This document shows, in pieces, positions 57,054-64,000 of a stretch of DNA of 64,000 nt. The stretch comes from Hyphomicrobiales bacterium (lineage in GTDB: Bacteria; Pseudomonadota; Alphaproteobacteria; Rhizobiales; HXMU1428-3). The notes beneath the pieces were generated by a model, which was not told the DNA's origin, did not search any database, and saw only the letters and a program-made list of their open reading frames with translations. Each line of letters opens with the position of its first letter. Positions within the stretch are counted from its first letter, which is position 1. The position numbers and the translations under genes were made by a program. The stretch lies in assembly GCA_021775425.1 (NCBI GenBank), contig JAJFHX010000045.1:1-64000 (forward strand). The letters run 5' to 3'.

Positions 57054-58046
57054 TTATGATGCCTGGCTGAGGCCGTTCAGCTTTTCTTCCCATGAGAGAG
57101 CATCCCTGACGATAACATCCAGATTATCATAATCAGGCTTCCAGCCTAGCTCAGTGCGAATGCGATCAGACTGTGCAATCAATTCTGCCGGGTCACCGGG
57201 GCGACGTGCGGCTAAATTAACCCGGAAATCAATACCGGAGGCTTTTTTGACGGCTTCGATAACTTCAAGAACTGTGAAGCCTTTGCCATAGCCACAATTG
57301 AAAACCCGGCTCTGTCCGTTTGAGCGAAGATGGTCCAGGGCCATGCAGTGGGCGTTGGCCAGATCGCTGACGTGGATATAATCGCGAATACAAGAACCGT
57401 CTCTTGTTTGATAATCAGTACCAAAGACACTCATTTCTGTACGGTTACCATGTATAATTTCTGATGCTACCTTGATCAGGTGCGTGGCTTTCGGGGTTGA
57501 CTGCCCTGCTCTGCCTTTGGCATCAGCGCCTGCAACATTAAAATAACGAAGGGCCACATAATTCATATCTGTTGCGGCGGCGGTATCCCTTAGCATGTAT
57601 TCGGTCATCAGTTTTGATGTGCCATAGGGTGAGATTGGCGCGAGGGGCGCCTCTTCACCAACCGGGTTTGTTTCTGGCATGCCATATACGGCTGCGGTTG
57701 AAGAGAAAATGAAATTATTGACATTATTTTCAACGGCACAGGCGATCAGGTCTCTCGATTTTGAGGTGTTGTTCAAATAATAACCTAGAGGATCTTCGAT
57801 CGATTCAGGAACGACAATTGAGCCTGCAAAATGGATGATGGCAGTGATGCCACGGGTTTTGATGATATTCGTCACCAGAGACTGATCTGCAACGTCGCCA
57901 ACGATCAACTCGGCACCTTGAGGGACGGCCCATTTAAAGCCTGTTGTCAGATTATCCAGCACAACCACATGTTCGCCCCTGTCTAACAGGGCGAGAGTGG
58001 TATGACTACCAATGAAGCCAGCTCCGCCAGTGACTAAAATTGCCAT
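57054..58046 (-). CDS. galE: UDP-glucose 4-epimerase
   Basis: Interconverts UDP-glucose and UDP-galactose for surface polysaccharide precursors. The 330-aa SDR-extended protein has GGAGFIGSH (7-15), the Ser-Ser-Thr (SST, about 115) and the catalytic Tyr141-x3-Lys145 in SPYGTSK. The segments NVAGADAKGRAGQ and DGSCIRDYIHVSDLANAH match GalE. It is divergent from galU over a 397-bp region, which suits joint supply of UDP-glucose. Confidence 0.95.
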   Translation of the reverse strand: MAILVTGGAGFIGSHTTLALLDRGEHVVVLDNLTTGFKWAVPQGAELIVGDVADQSLVTNIIKTRGITAIIHFAGSIVVPESIEDPLGYYLNNTSKSRDLIACAVENNVNNFIFSSTAAVYGMPETNPVGEEAPLAPISPYGTSKLMTEYMLRDTAAATDMNYVALRYFNVAGADAKGRAGQSTPKATHLIKVASEIIHGNRTEMSVFGTDYQTRDGSCIRDYIHVSDLANAHCMALDHLRSNGQSRVFNCGYGKGFTVLEVIEAVKKASGIDFRVNLAARRPGDPAELIAQSDRIRTELGWKPDYDNLDVIVRDALSWEEKLNGLSQAS

Positions 58047-58443
58047 TTTGATGTCCCTTTAATTTCATACGCCGCACATTAAGGGTGAGGGATTTTCGTG
58101 TTATTTGTATGATTTACCGTCTTTATACTTGCTTTAAGACGTAAATTTTACATTCATGATAAATGTTCAGTGTTTGTGAATGATGTTTACTGGCTTTAAT
58201 CCGCTTTCGTGCTTGCACGAATTCGCCGGTTTCACCGCACAAAATATTGTGTATTACCCGCAGTATAATTCATTCAACTGATTACATTATTTATGTTAAT
58301 GCGTGGTTTAGAGCATATTGTTAACTCTGAACATAATAAATTTTTCGTTACCAGTTTGCTTTAATACCGCTGTGATACTTATACCATAACTATGCTATGG
58401 AAGCATGTCTTTCGAATAAACCGAACTATGTTAGGGGACTACA
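58047..58443. promoter_or_regulatory. Divergent intergenic region, galE and galU
   Basis: 397 bp of AT-rich DNA with no gene. It must hold two promoters. I see no strong palindrome and do not assign boxes. Confidence 0.4.
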
Positions 58444-59328
58444 TTGGGATCTTTCAAACCAATCAGAAAAGCTATTTTACCTGTTGCTGGTCTTGGCACC
58501 AGATTTTTACCCGCCACCAAGGCCATGCCAAAGGAAATGCTGACCATTGTTGACCGGCCGATTATTCAGCATGTGGTTGATGAAGCCAAGGCGGCAGGAA
58601 TTGAGCATTTTATCTTTGTTACCGGGCGTAATAAAACGGTAATTGAGGACCATTTTGACAAACAGATTGAGCTTGAATCCACCCTTAGAGAACGCGGCAA
58701 GTTCGAGCAACTGAAAATGCTGAATGACCTCCTGCCTGAAGCCGGGCAAACCAGCTACACCCGCCAACAATCGCCCAAGGGGCTTGGTCATGCGGTCTGG
58801 TGTGCGCGAGATATTGTCGGGGATGAACCTTTTGCGCTGTTGTTACCGGATGTGTTGGTGCAGGCACCCAATAAAGGCTGTCTTGCGCAGATGATCGAGA
58901 TTTATAATGAAACTGGCGGCAATGTACTTGCGGTTGAAGAGGTGGCACCTGAGTTAACTTCAAATTATGGTGTTGTGAAAATTGAAGACCAGACCGCTGA
59001 TGGTGTGATGAAAATTAACGGCATGGTTGAAAAACCCGGCCCTGGTAAAGCGCCTTCCAATATGATCATTATGGGGCGGTATATATTGCAGCCTGAAATT
59101 TTTAAAATACTCTCCACGCAGGGGCTCGGTGCGGGCAATGAAATTCAGATTACAGACGCGATGAAAACGCTGATGGACAGTCAGGATTTTCACGCCTGTG
59201 CTTATGAAGGGCGTAGTTTTGACTGTGGTTCAAAGGTTGGTTTTCTGGCGGCCAATGTTGCTTTTGCTCTTGAACGAGATGATGTTGGTGAGGAATTCAG
59301 GGAAGCTGTTAAAAAACTAATCAGCTAA
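58444..59328 (+). CDS. galU: UTP-glucose-1-phosphate uridylyltransferase
   Basis: Makes UDP-glucose from UTP and glucose-1-phosphate. The 294-aa enzyme has the nucleotide-binding [17 protein letters not shown] (17-33), the [16 protein letters not shown] block, VEKP for the sugar phosphate and KVGFLAANV near the end. The start is TTG 58444, six bases after GGGG. A bidirectional terminator follows. It is divergent from galE, and the next gene on the minus strand is the outer-membrane protein. Confidence 0.96.
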   Translation: MGSFKPIRKAILPVAGLGTRFLPATKAMPKEMLTIVDRPIIQHVVDEAKAAGIEHFIFVTGRNKTVIEDHFDKQIELESTLRERGKFEQLKMLNDLLPEAGQTSYTRQQSPKGLGHAVWCARDIVGDEPFALLLPDVLVQAPNKGCLAQMIEIYNETGGNVLAVEEVAPELTSNYGVVKIEDQTADGVMKINGMVEKPGPGKAPSNMIIMGRYILQPEIFKILSTQGLGAGNEIQITDAMKTLMDSQDFHACAYEGRSFDCGSKVGFLAANVAFALERDDVGEEFREAVKKLIS

Positions 59329-59351
59329 GTAATCTTCAAGTGAGTGCGATT

Positions 59352-59390
59352 AAAGGGAGGTAAGCGGATGCTTTGACCTCCCTTTTTATT
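59352..59390. terminator. Bidirectional terminator between galU and the outer-membrane protein gene
   Basis: A 10-bp stem AAAGGGAGGT/ACCTCCCTTT with a 14-base loop. Its 3' side is T-rich on both strands. Confidence 0.88.
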
Positions 59391-59416
59391 GTTCTGTATT
59401 TATGGGCGTAAATTCT

Positions 59417-61423
59417 CTATGGCCGTAAATTCAGGCCGAGGCGGAAGATATTTTCTTCATAGCCCGCACCGGTGGCTCTTACGTCATTAAATTCATAGCT
59501 TGCGATTAAGCGGGCGCGTTCATTGAAGATATATTGCAATGCCAATGTTGTTGAGAGCGTTTCTTCCGTGATGTTAATGCCATCAAATTCTTCGATCTCA
59601 TAGCTGATTGTTGTGGTCATCAGGATATGCGGCAGGAAGTAATGATTGAGTTCAGCCCGGTAATCAGTTTCAAGTACACCGATGGTGCCGTCTATATCTG
59701 TGCCTTCAATCTCTCTTGATGTTGAAAGACGAAGAGATGTCTGGGAAGAAGGCCGGTAGATGATTGCCGCTGAATAAACCACCTCTTCCACATCCGTGAA
59801 GCGATTGTCATCTGCAAACAACCACTGATATCCGATATTTGCTTCTAATCTGATTTTTGAGGTCAGGTCAATAATCATACCGGTTGTTACTGTTTCACCA
59901 TCACTACCGCGCTGGAAGCCCAGATCGTCCAGAGCCTGATCGTAATCACGTTTTACATATGCCCCTTCGCCATAAACGTAAAAGCCCGGATGGAGTGTAT
60001 AGGCAAGGCGGGCGGAAAAGTTTGTTTCAAGATAATCCTGATCATCATTGTTAATTGTCTGCCCAAGACCATCCAACACATCGTCGTAATCATAGTCAGT
60101 GAGGTTGCCCCTTAAACGCAGGGTGGTTCTGTTCCATTCAACATTATAAATGGCAGTCGCCATCATGGTTGTAACATTGGCAAGTTCGGCATCTGAATTA
60201 ACATTATCAATATCACCGCGGCTATCCTGATTTTGTTCGATCTGGCTCTGGAGTTCCAGATAATGATTGTTTGCAATATCCAGTCTGCCGCGAGCTCCAA
60301 GCAGCCATTCTTCAATGTTTTCTGATGTCAGCTCATCGTAATAATTTTTTCTGAACTGTCCCTGTAATTCCAGCTGGTGTCTGGTCCAGTCTGACCTGGC
60401 GAGGATTGAAGGTAGGATTTCAATGGCGCTGTCACCTGGTGCATTGTTCACTGATGCTGTCGGGTTGTCACTATACTGGCCAGTGATTGTGATTTCCGGA
60501 AACAATAAAAATGAACCGATACGTTTTCCCTGCTGGGCGTATTCATCTTCCAGATCGTCATTACGAATTGAGCCGGTGATGTCGTTATTTTCGGCTTCGG
60601 CCAGATCGTAGCCATTTTGTCTGATTGGGCGCTGATTGTCTCTTTGACGGCGGTTCTGGTTTGCTGCCCTTCGTCTGTTCCGGTTGGCGAATTGTCCGTT
60701 CTGAACAGCTTGTCCTGCGACTTGCTGCTCATCTCTTTCCTGCTGGTCGCTATTTTCATCTTCAGCAAGATCGCGTTCAGCTTCAAGAAAATCACGCTCG
60801 AAGGCATCTTCATCATTCTGGTTTTGAGTTAAATCCCGCTGATTGCGGCGGTTGTCTCTTCCTTCAAGTTCAGCGATGTCATTCTGATCATTTAACAGGC
60901 TATCTGGCTGGTTATCTTCACCGCGCTCTACTGACTGGATTTCAGAACGTCTTTGAGAGCGATCGTAATTGCGGCGCCCGGTACGTTCTGTATCAATTTC
61001 AAGGTTTATGTCTTCACCGCCATTGGCCTCAAAGCGGTTTTCGCCACGGTTGTTTTCGGCTTGCTCTCTGTTACCGTCAGATCCAATCAGGGTTTGGTTA
61101 ATTTGTCTGTTTCCGAACAACCTATCTGCGTAGAGGCTCTCGCCATCTGTTTGTTGTTCGCCAAGAACTGTGATTGGCTGTTCAACCTGATCGCCATAGA
61201 GTGTGTTTTCAAGGCTGTTTCGGCGTAGGTTCTGCTCGTATGTTGTGGGGGTTTGCTGGCGAAATTTTTCCACTTCACTTTGAAACCGACTTTCAGCTTC
61301 AGTTGAAAAAGGCCTGTAATCCTGCGCATATAAAGGCATCATTGGGCTGAGATGGGTGAATGCCATCACGAGACCAAATGTCCTTACAACAGATAAACTC
61401 CGACACGATACGCGGAACTTCAT
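59417..61423 (-). CDS. Outer-membrane beta-barrel protein (BBP2-type)
   Basis: A 668-aa protein. A signal peptide (about 15-34, ending MMPLYAQ) is followed by a long low-complexity segment (about 35-290) rich in Asn, Gln, Arg, Asp and Glu (repeats such as NRRQRDNQ), then a barrel of about 370 residues with alternating strands such as HQLELQGQFRKNYYD and TSLRLSTSREIEG. It ends in FRLGLNLRP, a barrel-type terminal strand with an extra Pro. The barrel matches BBP2-like putative porins of Rhizobiales, which often sit near galU and kdsD. Passenger or polysaccharide-export roles are speculative. ATG 61423 has AAGG upstream. Confidence 0.82.
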   Translation of the reverse strand: MKFRVSCRSLSVVRTFGLVMAFTHLSPMMPLYAQDYRPFSTEAESRFQSEVEKFRQQTPTTYEQNLRRNSLENTLYGDQVEQPITVLGEQQTDGESLYADRLFGNRQINQTLIGSDGNREQAENNRGENRFEANGGEDINLEIDTERTGRRNYDRSQRRSEIQSVERGEDNQPDSLLNDQNDIAELEGRDNRRNQRDLTQNQNDEDAFERDFLEAERDLAEDENSDQQERDEQQVAGQAVQNGQFANRNRRRAANQNRRQRDNQRPIRQNGYDLAEAENNDITGSIRNDDLEDEYAQQGKRIGSFLLFPEITITGQYSDNPTASVNNAPGDSAIEILPSILARSDWTRHQLELQGQFRKNYYDELTSENIEEWLLGARGRLDIANNHYLELQSQIEQNQDSRGDIDNVNSDAELANVTTMMATAIYNVEWNRTTLRLRGNLTDYDYDDVLDGLGQTINNDDQDYLETNFSARLAYTLHPGFYVYGEGAYVKRDYDQALDDLGFQRGSDGETVTTGMIIDLTSKIRLEANIGYQWLFADDNRFTDVEEVVYSAAIIYRPSSQTSLRLSTSREIEGTDIDGTIGVLETDYRAELNHYFLPHILMTTTISYEIEEFDGINITEETLSTTLALQYIFNERARLIASYEFNDVRATGAGYEENIFRLGLNLRP

Positions 61424-61596
61424 AATCTTTACCCTTAACTGCACTATAATTTACGCAAGCTTCCTTTCTAAATTGCCCAATTATGGTTAATGGACCGTTA
61501 TTTTTCTTGTACTCGATATGAAGCCGCGCCATTATCTTGCAACTATTGGCTCTCTGTTGATTGATTTTTGGTATTTGTTTTGAAATTTGAGGATTT

Positions 61597-62640
61597 ATGA
61601 CTGTTTTACCGCCCGCGAATAATGACCATTATGTTGCCCCGCTGGCAGAAGATGAGGATGTCTCTGCTGAAATCAACACAGATGCGCTTTCTTCTGCACT
61701 TCGTACGCTTGATTGTGAGATTGATGGCTTGCGTGAAATGCGGGCCCTGCTGGATAATGGGCTTGGTGCGGTTTTTTCAGCAGCAATAGAGCTTATTCAA
61801 CGCTCATCCGGCCGTGTGATTATCAGCGGTATCGGGAAAAGCGGGCATATCGGCCAGAAAATTGCTGCGACTTTCGCTTCAACTGGCACGCCTGCATTTT
61901 TTGTTCACCCAAGTGAAGCCAGCCATGGTGACCTTGGTATGATCACCAAAGATGACATCATTCTCGCGCTTTCCTGGTCTGGAGAGACGACTGAACTGAC
62001 CAATATCATCACTTATGCGCGCCGGTTTCGGGTGCCGTTAATTTCTATCACTTCACGCTCGAAAAGTGCGCTTGCGACCAATTCTGATGTTGCTTTGCTG
62101 TTGCCGCGGGTCAAAGAGGCCTGCCCGCATGGGCTTGCGCCCACGAGCTCAACCATTATGCAACTGGCACTTGGCGATGCGCTGGCAATAGCGCTTTTAG
62201 AAGCCAAGGGTTTTTCCGCGACAGATTTTAAAACGTTTCACCCGGGCGGCCAGCTGGGGGCGAGCCTTAAGCTGGTGCGTGACCTGATGCATAGCGGTGA
62301 TCGTTTACCGCTGGTCACCACAGATAAGCTGATGGATGAAGCTCTGGTCACCATGACTGAGAAAAGTTTTGGCTGTATTGGTGTGGTTGATGACGCTGGC
62401 AAACTGGTTGGGGTGATCACTGATGGTGACCTCAGGCGGAATATGGGGCATTCGCTGCTTGAAAAATCCGTTTCTGAAATCATGAAAAGAAATCCGATCA
62501 CGATTGATGAGAAAATGCTGGCCAGTGCTGCGCTTGAGCAGATCAACTCTTCCAACATCACGGCATTGTTTGTTATCGGGGATGAAAAACCTGTCGGTAT
62601 TATTCACATCCATGATTTACTCAGGGCTGGTGTTGCCTGA
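61597..62640 (+). CDS. kdsD: D-arabinose-5-phosphate isomerase
   Basis: KpsF/GutQ-type isomerase that converts ribulose-5-phosphate to arabinose-5-phosphate, the first step of Kdo and so lipopolysaccharide synthesis. The 347-aa protein has a SIS domain (about 45-195) with GIGKSGHIGQKIAATFASTGTPA and GETTEL, and two CBS motifs (about 220-347). It has its own upstream region of 173 bp divergent from the outer-membrane protein gene. A GAGG-type site precedes ATG 61597 weakly. The neighbours galU and the barrel protein support an envelope role. Confidence 0.95.
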   Translation: MTVLPPANNDHYVAPLAEDEDVSAEINTDALSSALRTLDCEIDGLREMRALLDNGLGAVFSAAIELIQRSSGRVIISGIGKSGHIGQKIAATFASTGTPAFFVHPSEASHGDLGMITKDDIILALSWSGETTELTNIITYARRFRVPLISITSRSKSALATNSDVALLLPRVKEACPHGLAPTSSTIMQLALGDALAIALLEAKGFSATDFKTFHPGGQLGASLKLVRDLMHSGDRLPLVTTDKLMDEALVTMTEKSFGCIGVVDDAGKLVGVITDGDLRRNMGHSLLEKSVSEIMKRNPITIDEKMLASAALEQINSSNITALFVIGDEKPVGIIHIHDLLRAGVA

Positions 62641-62805
62641 TCAGATCAGTTGAAATTGCTTTTTTTCTGTTCCATTCCGGGACAAAATTTTTTCGAATGT
62701 TTACCATGTTGCTTTAGTCAATATTCACTCCAATCCGCTAATCTTATCCTTAATTTAGCAATCGAACATCTCGTTCTTGATTGATTTGGGTTTGGGGTTA
62801 CTAAA

Positions 62806-63591
62806 ATGGATTTAGCAACAATTATCGGTTTAATCGGCGGCGTCGGCATTGTGGTCTATGCGATTTTATCTGGCGGCAGCATCGATACCTTTGTCAACGT
62901 ACCTTCAATACTGATTGTGTTTGGTGGCGGCTTTGCGGCAACCATCATGCGGTTTCCGCTTTCGAATATTTTCAGTTCTTTATCGCTTGGTGCCAAGATT
63001 GCTTTTACTCACCGCGTTCAAAGCCCGGTAGATATGACCAACGAAATCTGTAGTCTTGCTGATATTATGCGCAAAGAAGGACCGCTTGGTCTTGAAGGTG
63101 TTGAGATTTCTGATGAGTTTCTCAATAAAGGTGCGCAATTTGTGGCGGATGGCTATGACGTTGAGTTTATGCGTGAGACGATGGAAAAAGAGCGCGACCT
63201 TTATTTAGAGCGCCTTAATGAAGCGCAGCGGGTTTATAAAATGCTTGGTGATGCCGGCCCGGCTTTTGGTATGATTGGTACCATTGTTGGCCTGGTGCAG
63301 ATGCTTTCAAACATGGATGACCCTTCTGCGATTGGCCCGGCGATGGCGGTTGCACTTTTGACAACGCTATATGGTGCTATGCTTGCGAACCTTATTGCTT
63401 TGCCGCTTGCTGATAAATTATCAAACAAAATTGCGATTGAAGAAGTGAACCAGTCGCTTGTGATTGATGGTGTTATGCAGCTTCGAGATAACAAGTCCCC
63501 TGCTCTTATTCGTGAATTGCTTGGCACATATATGACAGCCAAACAGAAGAGCGTACCTGAAGAAGCTGCTGCTGCAGCTGAACCTGCCTGA
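62806..63591 (+). CDS. motA: Flagellar motor stator protein MotA/PomA type
   Basis: A 261-aa stator subunit with four membrane helices (about 5-25, 30-50, 150-175 and 185-205). Key residues include the conserved Pro in GPAFGMIGTIVGL and the Pro in NLIALPLADK, plus the cytosolic charged loop EKERDLYLERLNEA between helices 2 and 3. The N-terminus DLATIIGLIGGVGIV resembles PomA/MotA stators of the sodium-type branch more than the larger E. coli-type MotA. The coupling ion is not determined. It is followed by motB, 53 bp after its stop. Confidence 0.9.
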   Translation: MDLATIIGLIGGVGIVVYAILSGGSIDTFVNVPSILIVFGGGFAATIMRFPLSNIFSSLSLGAKIAFTHRVQSPVDMTNEICSLADIMRKEGPLGLEGVEISDEFLNKGAQFVADGYDVEFMRETMEKERDLYLERLNEAQRVYKMLGDAGPAFGMIGTIVGLVQMLSNMDDPSAIGPAMAVALLTTLYGAMLANLIALPLADKLSNKIAIEEVNQSLVIDGVMQLRDNKSPALIRELLGTYMTAKQKSVPEEAAAAAEPA

Positions 63592-63644
63592 TTTAATGAC
63601 GCTTCTTAAGTAAGTAAACATGTTTTGAATTGAAAGTTTAAGTT

Positions 63645-64000
63645 ATGAGTAAAAGACAAAAAGGCGGCGTTGGAGGTGTACCGGATTATATGGTCACATT
63701 TGCTGATCTTATGTCCATTCTGGTTTGCTTTTTCGTTTTGCTTATTTCGTTTTCTATTCAGGACAAGCAGAAGCTGCAGGTTGTTGCCGGTTCTATGAAG
63801 GATGCGTTTGGTGTTCAGTTCGTCAACCGTAAAGCCGGTATGATTGAAATTGAAGGCGCGCCGACACGGCAATATGTGAAACGTGTGGCACAAATTGCCG
63901 AAGAAAATGAAACTGAATATGCTGAGACACGGCATGACCACAGAACCAAGCAAGGGCCTGAAGCCAACACGCATGATATCGAAAAGAATGAGATTGAACG
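63645..64000 (+). CDS. motB: Flagellar motor protein MotB/PomB type (5' part, cut by window edge)
   Basis: A partial gene with 118 complete codons and no stop before the right edge. The N-terminus MSKRQKGGVGGVPDYMV precedes one membrane helix (about 17-38). Asp21 in TFADLMSIL is the proton- or sodium-carrying residue of MotB. After it comes the plug and a charged linker (DKQKLQVVAGSMKDAFG, KRVAQIAEENETEYAE). The peptidoglycan-binding OmpA domain lies beyond the window. A weak AGTTTAAGTT precedes the ATG. It is paired with motA. Confidence 0.9.
   Translation, partial: MSKRQKGGVGGVPDYMVTFADLMSILVCFFVLLISFSIQDKQKLQVVAGSMKDAFGVQFVNRKAGMIEIEGAPTRQYVKRVAQIAEENETEYAETRHDHRTKQGPEANTHDIEKNEIE

Overview
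The window looks like core chromosome of an alphaproteobacterium of the Hyphomicrobiales (Rhizobiales) type. Evidence: the divK-pleD pair next to a DUF3572 gene; clpS-clpA near a DacF-type carboxypeptidase; EipB, IalB, DUF2794, DUF2865, DUF459 and AzlCD genes; and cpdR, an N-formylglutamate amidohydrolase, an MmgR-like sRNA and hisN in rhizobial order. Base composition is moderate for the group (about mid-40s % GC by eye). Several genes start with TTG behind a good Shine-Dalgarno sequence. I see no prophage, complete insertion sequence or CRISPR array.

Layout. 1-670: a GC-rich segment that folds into hairpins, then AT-rich DNA. 0.7-3.8 kb: the PleD/DivK polarity and c-di-GMP regulators, and divergently DUF3572 with a ROK sugar kinase. 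3.9-4.2 kb: a tandem array of 25- and 50-bp units with an internal hairpin, between convergent genes. 4.2-9.3 kb: eipB, RidA, GDPD, FemAB-like, HIT and AzlCD. 9.4-14.7 kb: clpSA, about 1 kb of AT-rich non-coding DNA, and dacF with a SPOR domain. 14.8-22.4 kb: J-domain protein, panC, a 0.9-kb structured non-coding region, DUF2794, BI-1, thpR, LMW-PTP, pterin dehydratase, DUF2865 and DUF1232. 22.4-33.5 kb: quinone oxidoreductase, ialB, rlmN, argG, photolyase, a J-like protein without HPD, typA and a GlsB-type membrane protein. 33.8-37.2 kb: a small secreted protein, then a GbsR/MarR regulator followed by a DUF4166 and epimerase operon, then tRNA-Val(GAC). 37.3-45.4 kb: cpdR, N-formylglutamate amidohydrolase, the MmgR-like sRNA, hisN, a lysophospholipase-like hydrolase, two related small basic secreted proteins, an Hsp20 gene with a ROSE-like leader, and an S9 peptidase. 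46-52 kb: gltBD. 52.3-57 kb: DUF459 and two MltB-type transglycosylases. 57-64 kb: galE, galU, an outer-membrane beta-barrel protein, kdsD, motA and the start of motB, cut by the window edge.

Themes. Cell-cycle and proteolysis control: DivK, PleD and CpdR, with ClpS-ClpA. Envelope building: EipB, DacF, two transglycosylases, GalE/GalU, KdsD, the beta-barrel protein and DUF459. Amino-acid and nitrogen metabolism: ArgG, GltBD, HisN, AzlCD and N-formylglutamate amidohydrolase. The least explained and most interesting parts are non-coding: the hairpin minisatellite, the structured 16.5-17.4 kb region with iteron-like repeats, a pair of near-identical palindromes at the GbsR-regulated cluster, a cluster of TGAAC/GTTCA half-sites upstream of two paralogous secreted proteins, the MmgR-like sRNA, and the ROSE-like thermometer.
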